64,000 nt of DNA from Prorocentrum cordatum (Eukaryota > Sar > Dinophyceae > Prorocentrales > Prorocentraceae): positions 227,501 to 291,500 of the forward strand of contig CAUYUJ010003603.1 of the NCBI GenBank assembly GCA_963575745.1, given 5' to 3'. Shown piece after piece: positions 29,946 through 39,620 of this stretch. The translations under genes were made by a program, and so were the position numbers. Under the pieces are notes generated by a model. The model was not told where the DNA came from. It saw only the letters and a list, made by a program, of their open reading frames with translations, and did not search any database. How positions within the stretch are numbered: the first letter of the stretch is position 1; the number at the start of each line of letters is the position of its first letter.

Positions 29946-30408
29946 CATGGCTAGCCTGGCGCTGAAGGCGGGCGGGGTCAGTGTCGAGCGCCTCCTGATG
30001 GTTGCTTCCAAGGGCCTGCTGCGCGGCGGTGCCGCCTTCGCGCTGTGCAAGGGCGACGCGGCCTGCCAAGCCAATGCGCTATCCTCCGCATCGCCTCGCC
30101 CGGGGGGTCGGCGAGGCGCGACGCGGCAGAGGCGGTCGTCATCGGGGCACCGATCGCCCTCCAGCTGCCGCGGCTCGTCATGCACGGCTTGCACGAGGGT
30201 TGCAGGCTCAGCAGACGGCCGCCACGCCAGTTGCGGGCCCGCGCAGTGCTGGTGGGGCAGCTCAAGCTCCAGCGTCTGTTCCACTGGCGCAGTTGCCGAT
30301 GCGCGGGCCAAGAGTACAGAATTCGCCCTGGCACGCAGGCGTTGGGCCAGCAGCCTCGCAGTCCGTGCGCGTGTCGAGGGCACCTGGCCAACTGCGAGCG
30401 GGCCCGGC
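29946..30408 (+). pseudogene. Tyrosine recombinase domain, degraded
   Basis: Pieces alternate between two frames. MASLALKAGGVSVERLLMVA then KGLLRGGAAFALCKGDAAC (29946-30073) matches the box I region LLRxGELLALxxxD with its Arg. DAAEAVVIGAPIALQLPRLV (30129-30188) matches the ESVVIRDPxxxxLL strand. LFHWRSCRCAG (30276-30308) is a degraded HxLRRGGA box. LARRRWASSLAVRARVEGT (30323-30380) matches GRWxSxxxARxYV, with the nucleophilic Tyr replaced by Arg. Such recombinases insert DIRS-like elements without a target duplication. At least two frameshifts and lost residues make it inactive. Confidence 0.55.
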
Positions 30409-30552
30409 GCAGTGGCGCGCAAAAACGCTTGTCCGATGGGGTTCCCGTCGCCGCGCGTCTCTCCCAGCTGCCATAGTGCAGTCTCACCTGTTTTATTATG
30501 TTAAAGCGCTCACGTTTTTCCCAGCGCCTCCTTTTCGCCCGCCCCGCCTCGC
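30409..30552. other. Immediate 3' flank of the retroelement
   Basis: A short AT-richer stretch (TTTTATTATGTT near 30490) separates the recombinase remnant from the direct repeats. Confidence 0.4.
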
Positions 30553-31023
30553 GAGGTCCTCTTCCTGATGCACCCCGTGGGCAAGCCAGCGTTGGCCTGG
30601 GGGGGTCCACGGCGTCCCTGTGGGGGCCCTGGGCCGCCGCGCGACGATTCGGCGGCCCCTCGCTCTCGGCTTGGCGCAGCTGCTGCGGGGTCGGCCCAGG
30701 GGCGCCGCGGTCGCAGGCGTTGGCGGAGTCCTGAACGGGGTGCAGGCTGCAGGCAAAGAGGCGGCGGCCTTCCCCCTTTTTTCTCACGGGTCTGGCGTCA
30801 GAGGTCCGCTTCCTGTCTCGCCCATGGGCAAGCCAACGGTGGCCCGTGGCGCGCCGCGTCGTTCCTGGGGGCCCTGGCCCGTCGCGGGCCGCATGGGTGC
30901 CCCCCCCGCTCTTGGCGAGGCGTAGCTGTGGCGGGGTCGCGCCCAGGACGTCGTGGCCGCAGGTGTTGGCGGTGCCCTGGATGGGTCCAGGTTGCAGCAG
31001 GTCTAGACCGTCTTCTCACTCGC
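30553..31023. repeat. 248-bp tandem duplication (repeat A)
   Basis: GAGGTCC-CTTCCTG starts at 30553 and again at 30801, and GGGCAAGCCA, GGGGGCCCTGG, GGCGCAGCTG/GGCGTAGCTG and GGTGTTGGCGG-like blocks follow in the same order in both. A third partial copy may start at about 31035. The copies lie directly 3' of the retroelement. Confidence 0.7.
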
Positions 31024-31264
31024 CCCACCTCTCAGAGTCCTCTCGCAGGCGAGAGGCGGCGGCCCTCTCCCGACCCACCCTCGACAACCCTCGCCCCGAT
31101 CGCCCTGAGAGAGGGCGCAGGTGACTGGGTGAGGCGGAACGGTCGGTGGGACCGGGCTTCATACCTTGATAGGTCCAGCCTAACGGCCAGCAGGGTGCAA
31201 TGTGGAGCCACGGGGGGGGGCTTCAGGGCGGCCCGTCGGGCCAACGCGAGGGGAATCGGACTAC

Positions 31265-31793
31265 GCTCGGCGCCCCCCCAGCGTTTCGGGCGAGGGCGGC
31301 TTGCGGTCGGGGGCCGCCCTTGGGGGCCCGCCGACGCGGTCGGCTGGGGGCCCCCCGATTCGGGCCGAATGCTTCCGGGCGAGGCGCAGCGTCCTTGGGG
31401 CCGCGGTGTTCGTCCTCGGAAACATAACGGGGGGTCTAGATGGGCGTCTGAGCGTAGTGGCCGTTGCCGAGGGAGCACCTGCCCAAAAAACGCATGGCCG
31501 TATACACGCATGTGTATGTTCATACGAGGGGGGTGGGTGCGCCTATCGCCGTCCTGCTACACGTAGCCTCTTGAGGCCCCTTCCCACTAGCCACCCTGTG
31601 TAGCTTGCCCTTGTGTTGCCCCGATCTGGCGCCTGAGCCCAGGGGGTGCGCTCGGCGCCCCCCCCAGCGTTTCGGGTGGGGGCGGCTCGCGGTCAGGGGC
31701 CGCCCTTGGGGGCCCGCCGACGTGGTCGGCTGGTGGTCCCCCGATTCGGGCCGAATGCTCTCGGGCGAGGCACAGCGTCCTGGGGCCGCGGTG
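31265..31793. repeat. Pair of 144-bp direct repeats (repeat B)
   Basis: The copies at 31265-31408 and 31649-31793 share GCTCGGCGCC, CCCAGCGTTTCGGG, GGGGGCCCGCCGAC and CCGATTCGGGCCGAATGCT at high identity. They are 384 bases apart, with unique sequence between them. They could be terminal or internal repeats of the neighbouring retroelement or an independent repeat. Confidence 0.75.
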
Positions 31794-31917
31794 CCTGTGT
31801 AAAAATAATCACCTAGTTTCGCAACGCTGTTTTTAAACATATGTTTTTTAGCTAAAAAAGTTACGCCTGCGCTCTTGCTCAATCTTCAGAAAACCATGGA
31901 CTTGTTCTACATGTTCA
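31794..31917. other. AT-richer spacer
   Basis: This short AT-rich stretch separates repeat B from the CpG-rich satellite block. No motif is seen. Confidence 0.35.
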
Positions 31918-32660
31918 TGCAATGCGAATCATCGTCATCGGCGCGATCAGCATCGGCGCAGCCATTGCCCTCGCAAACATCATTGCCACCCCGCCCACAT
32001 CGCCGATGCCACCCTCGCGTCTGCCGCCGCCGACGTCGCAATGATACCGCGCCCGCTCGAGTCACCGACTCGCGCTGGCGCGCCCGCGCGTCGGCGCGGC
32101 ATGCGAGTCGCGCGCGGGCGCCCCCGACGGTCGGCGCCTCCGCGGCCGCGCCCGTCGCGCCAGACTAGCTGGACGCCCTGCGCGCGAGGTTGCGCGCGTT
32201 AGCGCGGCCGCAGCGCTGCGCCGGCCAGCGCCGAGCAGTCATCGCAATTGCCCGCGCGCGGGTTTGACCGAATTGCGGGTCGGCGGCCGGGCGGGGCGAT
32301 TGCGCGTGCACTGTGGGCGACAATTCATTGCGAACGCAACTCAGTTTTGCAGAGTGCACCTGCGCCGCGACATTGATGGAGCGCCCCGCGCTGATGGCGC
32401 TTTATAGATTGTTCAATATCGATTGCGCAGCATAGCGCGCGCAACATAGACTTCGGAACATCGATCGCAACGCGAACGTTGCGCCACGCATATGACCCCG
32501 CATCAATTGCGCGCCGCGCAGGCAGCGCCGCATAGTTCATTTCAGAGAAGCGAATGGATCCCCCCCGCCCCCAACCCCAGGATTTAACATGTCACCTTCT
32601 CGCGTTGCTCATCGCGCATGGTCCCGGTCGCTCGCCCATGCCAAATTGATTTCGCACAGG
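31918..32660. repeat. CpG-rich dispersed repeat, copy 2
   Basis: ATGATACCGCGCCCGCTCGA, GTCATCGCAATTGCC, GCGGGTTTGACC and, near the end, CACCTTCTCGCGTTGC match copy 1 at 23.16-23.62 kb in order. It directly borders the 220-bp satellite at its right. Confidence 0.65.
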
Positions 32661-34080
32661 CCAGGGCAGTCGCTCATCGACCCCCCCGCCACCCCGCGGA
32701 CAAAGTTCGCGAGCGCGCTCGCTAATCAGAAATGTTTCGTTCCGCGCGCGCTCCGTCGCGCGCGCGCGCCGGAATCTTTGTTCACAGACCGCCGCGCTAA
32801 CGAGGGCGTCAAAATCGGGCGCGCCGAAAACATCAAGAGCAACAGACAGCGATTTCGGCGCGGCAGTTTTCGCCGCAACGCGCGCGCTCGCGCTCTTGCA
32901 AATTCGCGAGAAAACCAGCGGCTGTTCCACCCCTCCGCGAATCCCCCACGGCCCCCCGCGCGCGCTGTCCGGAAAAAAGGCAAACAAGTGGGCTAGGCGC
33001 ACGCGCGCGCGTCGTCGCGCGCGCGATCCGGAATCTTCAGACACTTATATCGCGCCGCGCGGATGCCAACGTCGAGCGCCCCGCAGACGCGCGAAAACAA
33101 CAAATTGCCTGCTTTCTCGCGAGTACTCGAGCAAGCCACGGTCGTGTTTTGAAAGTTCCATCGACTGCGACAGATTGGGTCTCTCGCGCGCGCGGCAAAA
33201 TCATTCAATAACCCCGGGCCCCGCGGGGATTTCAATGCCGAGCGCCCCGCAAACGCCGGGGGGGAGGGTGGCGGTGACATTGCACGAGAGAGAAAAATGC
33301 ACGCTCTCATGCTTTTCCGGCTTCCACAGAATCCCATGCGTTTTCTTTCAACGCTCCCACCCGCTCTACCAGCGGAGCTCTCGCGCGCGCATCTCGGAAT
33401 CATTCGAGCACCCTTGCGCGCTCGCTGTCGCAATGATACCGCCGCGAAAAACGAGGCGAAACGCGCGCGCGCGTCGCCGCGCGCGCGCCGCGCCGGTTTC
33501 AACGCCGAGCCCCCGCAAACAAATATTCAACAAATGGTTTCGCAGCGAGGATGTCCAACGAGCTTGCGCTCGCATTCTTGCGAGTTCTTCAGCAAGCCCG
33601 GGGTGTTTCAACGGTTCCATGAATCGCGACCATACACCTTTACATATATACACATATGTCCTAATACACGCACGCACATATATATATATACACATTAAGT
33701 ATCGATGCGCACATCTACATACATATATACATATGTAAAAGAGATTCCGCGCGGGAGTTGCCCTAGCAACACGCGCGTTCGCGCTCTTGCGGAGTCTCAA
33801 GAAGCCCGTTGCTTCCCCACCGCTTCCATCAGCATCAACCAAGCGGTCCTCTCGCGAGCGCGCGCCGACATCAGTCGAACGCCCTGGTCCGCGCGCTGTC
33901 GCGAGAAGCCCTGCGAAGAACGGGGCGAAATGCACGCGCGCGCGTCCTCGCGCGCGCGCGCGCCGGAATTTTGGGAGCCTGTCGCGCCGCGCGGATTTCA
34001 ACGCACAGCGCCGAAAACAATTGGAACAACGTATTCGACCAAATGGGCCTCTCGCGTGCGCGCGCGTCGAAATCGTTCAA
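32661..34080. repeat. Diverged 190-270 bp CpG-rich satellite
   Basis: Related blocks recur: GCTCTTGCAAATTCGCGAG (32890), CTTTCTCGCGAGTACTCGAG (33110), CTCTCATGCTTTTCC (33303), CATTCTTGCGAGTTCTTCAG (33573) and CGCTCTTGCGGAGTCTCAAG (33790). Each is preceded by long CGCGCGCG runs and TTCAACGCC(G/C)AG. The alternating CG runs could adopt Z-DNA. A TATA/CATA microsatellite interrupts it at 33640-33740. Confidence 0.65.
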
Positions 34081-34640
34081 ACGACTTTGCGCGCGTGCTG
34101 GGCCAGGGGGGCAACGCGACCCCTGTCAAGTGCTGCCACGCGGGGCACTCGCGCGCGGCGAAACCCGATTCGCAACCTTCGTCGCCGACGCGAGGACACC
34201 ATCATCGTCAACGGCGTGATCAGCATCGGCGCCGTCAGTGCCATTGCCGTCGTCAACGGCATCGCTACTACGGTCAACGTGTCTGCCGTCGCCCTGATAC
34301 CGCGCCCGTCCGAGTCACCGACTCGCGCGGAAATGCCCGCGCGCCGGCGCGGCTTGCGAGACGCGCTAGGATTTCCCCAACGGCCAGCGCCATCGCGCCG
34401 GCCGCTCTGTGCGCGAGGTTGCGCGCCAGCGCGGCCGCGGCGATGTGCCAGACAGTGCCGAACAGTCATCGCAATCGCCGCCGCGTGGGTTTTGCAAGCC
34501 AAGTTGCGGGTGGGCGGGTGGGATGATTGCGCGAGCAGTGGGGCTAACATTGTCAAGTTCGGCAAGGCGAACTGCATCACATAAATTGCATGTGATAAAT
34601 GGCTGGAAAGACGGTCAGGGGTTTCACGCTGGCCAAAATA
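34040..34640. repeat. CpG-rich dispersed repeat, copy 3
   Basis: CAAATGGGCCTCTCGC, CTGATACCGCGCCCGTCCGA, GTCATCGCAATCGCC and GGGTTTTGCAAGCCAAGTTG match copy 1 in order. Its left end is continuous with the 220-bp satellite, so the two are parts of one composite repeat. Confidence 0.7.
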
Positions 34641-34649
34641 TGTTTGTGA

Positions 34650-34689
34650 ATCTGTGTTCGTGTGTATGTGAGCGTGTCCGTGCGTGCAT

Positions 34690-34768
<79 letters not shown>

Positions 34769-34835
34769 CGTTGTTGTGCGTGTGTGTTCGTATGTTGTGC
34801 ATGTGTTTGTGTGTGTGCGGGGGTGTGATTACTTC
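34650..34835. repeat. (GT)n microsatellite
   Basis: GTGTGTGT runs with short CGTG and TTGTGC interruptions dominate 34688-34825. Confidence 0.95.
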
Positions 34836-35285
34836 TATTTCGAACATTTTGTGTGGAGCCTTCAAGACCCTCCTGGGGCGGGCCTGGAGAAGTCGGCCCC
34901 GCAAGCGGATGCGCTCCATTAAGCGCCCCCTCGAAGCCCAGCGCATCGTTTGTTTGGGTTTTCTTTGGGTTCGCGTGGGCGCCATTGAGGACTTTGGATG
35001 GCATGTTCAGGTTTTTCTTGAGGCATCACAGGCCCATCCGAAGCAAACCTGTGGGAATGCCCGAGTAGCTGTAAACATGTATGGTTGTCCAATGACGCTT
35101 GTACCCTGCTGGTACATTTGGGGGGTCCGTCGTTGCCTACGGTTGTCTTCTGGCTCTCCTGGGTATTGGACGCGTGGCGGAGGCCATCCCGGTTGAAATT
35201 TGGCCATCTGGCGTTATCGTGGACGATCTAACCGCTCGCGGACCCGGGGAGAACCTATTTTTCAAAGGCATGGGAGCTTGATGCA
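34836..35285. other. No recognisable feature
   Basis: No gene, repeat or RNA is recognised in this fairly balanced stretch. Confidence 0.4.
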
Positions 35286-35570
35286 CGTCTCAAACCGTCA
35301 ATACTATCCCAAGACGGTCCAGAACAGCCCCAAGACGGGCGGCACTGGGGCCCAGTTGTAAGAAATGAGAACCGTTAAGTGCAATCACTGTTTGGGGAAT
35401 GAATGATTTTGGCATCTTAGGGCCCGGGGGGCTCTTCGGCAGTCTTGAGGCCATCTTGGGCGTCTGTGAGCGATCTTGGGGCGACTTGGGGCATCCTTGC
35501 CCTTTCGGGGGCCTCTTTAGGGACATCTAGGCCCGGTTTGGGGCCGTCTTGGGACAATCAACCATTCAAT
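35286..35570. repeat. CTTGGGG-type dispersed repeat
   Basis: Blocks such as CATCTTGGGCGTC, GATCTTGGGGCGACTTGGGG and CCGTCTTGGGACAATC recur as in the other members of this family. Confidence 0.55.
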
Positions 35571-36015
35571 CGACAACCGCATGGACACGTCGTTGCGAGT
35601 ATTACGTCGTGGGGGAAGCAATGGGCAGGGGCAGGGGTGAATATCCTCCCCAGGATCTATAGAAGTGATCGCATTCTAATGCCTAGAGGGCTGGTGGGAT
35701 TGCGCTGGATCGCAACGGTTGGATAAGCAGCGTGTTTCTGTCCCACAGTTGCAGACACGAAGAGTCATACTGGACGTGCAGCGCAATTCAAATCAACGAT
35801 TCTGCTCACAGAGCGGGCACATGGTAGCGCCATGTCGCTGCCCTTGGAAAGTATACGTGCTTGGACGTCAGAGGTCGGAGAGTGATGTTGATCATGGTGT
35901 GGTGAATCGTTTGTTGTTTTAGCTTGTGCTCGCGAAGACGACTTCCACAATTATCCCGGCAAAGCAACCTAACAGCGATGTGTAGAAGCATAGCTGGAAA
36001 CATTGCCTGTGGTAT
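35571..36015. other. No recognisable feature
   Basis: No domain is seen. A segment at 35680-35702 (TAGAGGGCTGGTGGGATT) resembles the end of the duplicated unit at 59.44 kb. Confidence 0.35.
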
Positions 36016-36240
36016 TCATGTAAGAGTGTTGTTGTAGAATTCTGGTGTTCTCGCAGTCGCATTCGGATTCGCAGTGGCAGTCGCAGTGGCAACATCAGCG
36101 GCAGTCGCAGTGGCACTGCCAGTAGTTGCAGTAGCAATAGCTACACTAGCAGCAGCAACAGCAGCAGCAGCAGCAGCAGTAATAGTAACAGTAGTAGTAG
36201 CAGTAGAAGTAGTAGTGATGGTAGTAGTGGTAACAGTGTA
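36016..36240. repeat. GCA/GTA-type degenerate trinucleotide array
   Basis: GCAGTGGCA, AGCAGCAGC and AGTAGTAGT runs form an imperfect trinucleotide array. It abuts the truncated Helitron-like gene exactly at 36240/36241. On the minus strand it adds a Thr, Ala and Val run to that open frame. Confidence 0.9.
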
Positions 36241-37698
36241 ACGGGAGTGCAGCAGCCACCGCCACTCTGGGTGCTCCGGATGCTGAACGCTGGACGCGTG
36301 CAGCTGTTCGTACGGGATCAAAGGCCACCGCTGCCTGTACCTGTCCACGTCCAGGAGCTTCTGCACGAGCTCCGGGGACTGCAAGTAGTACACCCCGCGG
36401 TGCTTCACCAGGGTCCGCGCGGGTCGCGCATTCGCCTCGCCCTCGGACAAGTCGTCCTGGTCGCTTGCAGGGCCCGCGCAGTGCTCGGATACACGGTCCT
36501 CCGGCACTGCGCCAAACAGGCTGAGTTTGTGGCGGTGCTCGAGGTAATCTTTCTGCGCACAGACTACGCAGGCTGCCTCGCATCGGTGTACTGCCTCGTT
36601 GCCCGAGAAGCGGTTGCCCTTGGTGCCCGGGTGACAGAACTGTTGGAAGTGAGCAAAATTCTGCACCATGGGCCTCTTTTCCTGGGCGGCTATCTGCCTG
36701 CAGCTAGCCTCCGCCATCAGGAACAGCACCCGTTTGCGGTATTCCGCCTCGCCCGCGTGGTCCTGCTGCTTGCGCCGCGCAAAGCCTTCCTCTGTAAGAA
36801 AGTCGTAGTCGCAGAGCTGGCACGCGAGCGGCCCCGTCATGACGGGGCGGTCGGAGAAGACGCGCAGCTGGTCCCCCTCCACCTCGCCGCGGGGAACGTA
36901 GCAGCTCTTCCCCGCGGGGGCGGCCGACGCCTTGCGCACCCGCTCCGCGTACCGCTGCGCGAATTCCGTGTGTTGCGCAGAAAGGCTGGACACAAGCTCC
37001 TTGTAGGCGGCAAGGCGCCGCAGGATTGCCTTGGTCCGGATGCCGTTCTCGAGCATGAGCAGGTCCTGGTCGATCCTGTTTTGCGCCTCCTCAGCGAACC
37101 CTTCCATGGGGTTTGGAAGGCCCTCCGCCTCCGCGATGCGAGTCTTTGTTGTGGCTTCGCTCTCCGCTTGCTTGAAGGCCTGGAGCTCGGCGTCCTGCTC
37201 CGGGGAGAACTGGTTGGCCTTCCGTGCTTGGACTTTCTCTGCCAGCTGCCGCTCTGCGAGGCTATGCCCGGCATGCTCTTTCGGGTGGCGGCCGAGGTCT
37301 CGCACTTGCTGCATGAGTTCCTCGGTCTTGTCTCGCTTTTGCTGCATGAGCTCCTCGGTCTTCTGCTTCCGCTTGAGCTCCTCGGTCTCCGTCTGCTGAT
37401 CAGCACAGCCCAGGGCCCGCAGTTCATGCAAAATGTCTTTAGGGATGCGGTCGCGATGGTCCGAGAAACGTTTGGCCAACTTGTTTTCGGCCCGTTCTTG
37501 TTCGGACGTTCCTTTATTTCGCTTCGGTATCCGGCCGAACTGCTTCACGTGCTCGACGAGCGTTTGCAGAGGACCGCTCAATGCAGCACGCTGAGGAGCA
37601 GCGCTGTTCCCTGCCGCAGGCTGAGGAGCACCGCTGTTCAATGCAGCAGGGTCAGGAGCACCGCCGCCAGATCGAGAACTATCAGCATGTCCTGGCAT
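36241..37698 (-). pseudogene. Helitron-like protein, N-terminal 486 codons only
   Basis: This is the best-preserved frame of the window. From the ATG at 37698 it has a low-complexity N-terminus, a charged helical part (residues about 60-200, including LMQQVRDLGRHPKE and ERQLAEKVQARKANQFSPEQ), QDLLMLENGIRTKAILRRLA, a zinc-finger-like CQLCDYDF (Cys293, Cys296) with His314, EAEYRKRVLFLMAEA, MVQNFAHFQQFCHPGTKGN, CEAACVVCAQKDYLEHRHKL, GVYYLQSPELVQKLLDVDRY, RWPLIPYEQLHASSVQHP and EWRWLLHSR. I recognise this succession as the start of a large dinoflagellate family whose later part carries a Helitron-type helicase-like region. The later part is absent: the frame runs into a trinucleotide array after LLHSR. 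It is a truncated copy, with few signs of other decay. Confidence 0.75.
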
Positions 37699-37778
37699 TA
37701 AGGTGCGCAGTAGGCGCTGCGCAGTTCCTTTGACAGGAAATCTTCGAAAGCAGGGCTGTAGCCAAGAAGGCTATTGGG

Positions 37779-37806
37779 ACGATGATGATGATGATGAAGA
37801 TGTTGA
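37779..37806. repeat. Short (GAT)n run
   Basis: GATGATGATGATGATGA lies between the Helitron-like start and the 73-bp array. Confidence 0.85.
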
Positions 37807-37811
37807 GTCTT

Positions 37812-38281
37812 GGAAGTCTGGGAAGTGGAAAAGCACGAAGTGGCGTACAGTTGGCTCCGGGCATTCAAAATGTGGCACGGGAGTGAATTTCTGGGAAGTG
37901 GAAGAGCACGAAGTGGCTTACAGTTGGCTCCGGGCATTCAAAATGTGGCACGGGAATCGTGTTCTGGGAGTTCCAAGAGCACAAAGTGGCCTACAGTTGG
38001 CTCCGGGCATCCACAATGTGGCCCGGGAATAGTGTTCTGGGAAGTCCAAGGTCACGAAGTGGCCTGCAGTTGGCTCCGGGCATTCAAAATGTGGCCCGGG
38101 AATGGAGTTCTGGGAAGTCGAAGAGCACGAAGTGGCCTACAGTTGGCTCCGGGCATTCAAAATGTGGCCCGGGAATGGAGTTATGGGAGGTCGAAGAGCA
38201 CGAAGTGGCCTACAGTTGGCTCCGGGCATTCAAAATGTGGCCCGGGAATGGAGTTATGGGAGGTCGAAGAGCACGAAGTGT
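37812..38281. repeat. 73-bp tandem repeat (about 6.4 copies)
   Basis: CAGTTGGCTCCGGGCAT occurs at 37848, 37921, 37994, 38067, 38140 and 38213, exactly 73 bases apart each time. Units also share GTGGCCCGGGAAT and AAGTGGCCTAC. The last three copies are almost identical, the first ones more diverged. Because 73 is not a multiple of three, a frame reads three different peptides in turn; all three plus frames stay open across much of it. Confidence 0.95.
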
Positions 38282-38540
38282 GCGACTGTTTGCTTAAAAC
38301 GAGCCCGGCCCTGAGCCCGGCCCTCGCTGTCCGGATGCCGCCCTGACCTCCCTTCTGAGTCATCAGATGCTTTCTTTTGGCACCAGTAGAAACCTATCAG
38401 TCTTCGCTGTTAGGTAAAAACAGCGAAACCCGAAACACATAGCTTTCTTGTGGCTCATGAGCACAAGCGGCGCAAGGCTTCTTCACATGTTTTTGAAATA
38501 TTCACAGGGGGCGGGCAAACTGTGACTCGGCTTGGCCTGT
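38282..38540. other. No recognisable feature
   Basis: A short unique interval between two repeat blocks. No motif is seen. Confidence 0.4.
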
Positions 38541-39620
38541 CTAGCCATGGCGCAACTCAGACAGCGGACGTTGGGCGTGGGCAACCCATGGCGCAGCCTG
38601 GGAATACTGGACCAGCCCGCGATCCGGTCGGGCGCACGCACCCGATGACGCATTTTAGACCGAGCGGGTCGAAAAAGTTAACGGCGAATCACCGCCGCCT
38701 TTTGCGTTTTGGAAACGCCCATATGGCCTCACGTTGGGCCGAAGCTTGGGCAAGCTGTTGGACCACGTGTTGCCCCAGCCGTTGTGAAACCCCTCATGCC
38801 TGCAGGGGCAAGCAGTGCGTTGGCTGGGCATGCGCAAATTATGGCGAAGCTTGGGGCACAACCTAGGGCTTTGCGGACCAAACCGTAATCCGGGCGTACG
38901 CACAATACACATACATACATACATATATATATACATATATATATATACATATACACACATATATATACATATACATCTATATACATATATATATATAACA
39001 TTTATGACACACACATATTCATAATCATGGCGCACTTCAGGCAGAGCGGGTCAAACCGCGATTTGGCCGGTCGTGCCCAAACGATTGCGTTTCGCGACGC
39101 ACTATAGGCGTTGCGGACCAAGCCGTATTTCGGCTATGCGCAAAATGTTGTGTTTTTTCGGCAAAGCAGAGTTGACTGTGGCTCGGGCGTGTGCATTTTA
39201 TGGCGGCCCAATCGTGAACGTGTCTTGGGTCCGACTTGTGATTCGGTTGGGCAGCGCCATGCCGTGCCGCGTGCAGAGCAACGCCGTGCAGCACCGTGTC
39301 TTTGCACATGTTGTTTAAGTCTCACGGTGGGGCGAGGTCAGAATGGGGACCGAAAGAACCAAACCGTATTTTGGCCGGGCGGCCGTAACCTATGGCGCAA
39401 CATGGACAAATCAAAACCAAATTGCGATTCGGTTGGATTTGCGCACTCCATGGCGCAATTGTGCCAGAGTGGGCAAATCCTGGATTCGGTCGAAATTACA
39501 AGACTTTGACGCAATCCACGCCCAGCGGATCGACACTTGGTTTGGTTTGTATGGTTTGCACACTCTATGGCGCACTTCAGACGTAGCGGACCCAGTCGTG
39601 ATTCGGATTTTCGTGACGTA
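38541..39620. repeat. Degenerate 65-70 bp satellite
   Basis: ATGGCGCACTTCAGAC or relatives (ATGGCGCAACTCAGAC, ATGGCGAAGCTTGG, ATGGCGCAATTGTGCC) recur, each followed by AGCGGRCC and then a CGTGATTCGG-like block. Spacing is irregular, 40-120 bases. A TATA/CATA microsatellite (38905-39015) interrupts it. Confidence 0.6.

Larger units (their letters stand above)
24400..30408 (+). mobile_element. Decayed tyrosine-recombinase retroelement with C5-methyltransferase
   Basis: Plus-strand remnants give, in order, an N-terminal region (24400-24867), a Gag-like segment (25440-25740), reverse transcriptase (26650-27880), an RNase H-like segment (about 28150), a C5-cytosine-methyltransferase domain (28357-28858) and a tyrosine recombinase (29946-30408). 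Reverse transcriptase plus tyrosine recombinase is the mark of DIRS-like elements; the usual DIRS methyltransferase is an adenine enzyme, whereas this one has cytosine motifs. Retroelements that captured cytosine methyltransferases have been reported in dinoflagellates. Frame changes, a TAG at 24586 and lost catalytic residues show it is dead. The region is far more GC-rich than the flanks. Confidence 0.7.

Noticed and set aside
36241-37701. 484-codon plus-strand frame
   Set aside because: It is the antisense shadow of the Helitron-like frame, which has clear motifs on the minus strand.
37812-38281. Possible CRISPR-like array
   Set aside because: The units are contiguous 73-bp repeats without unique spacers, and the genome type is eukaryotic.
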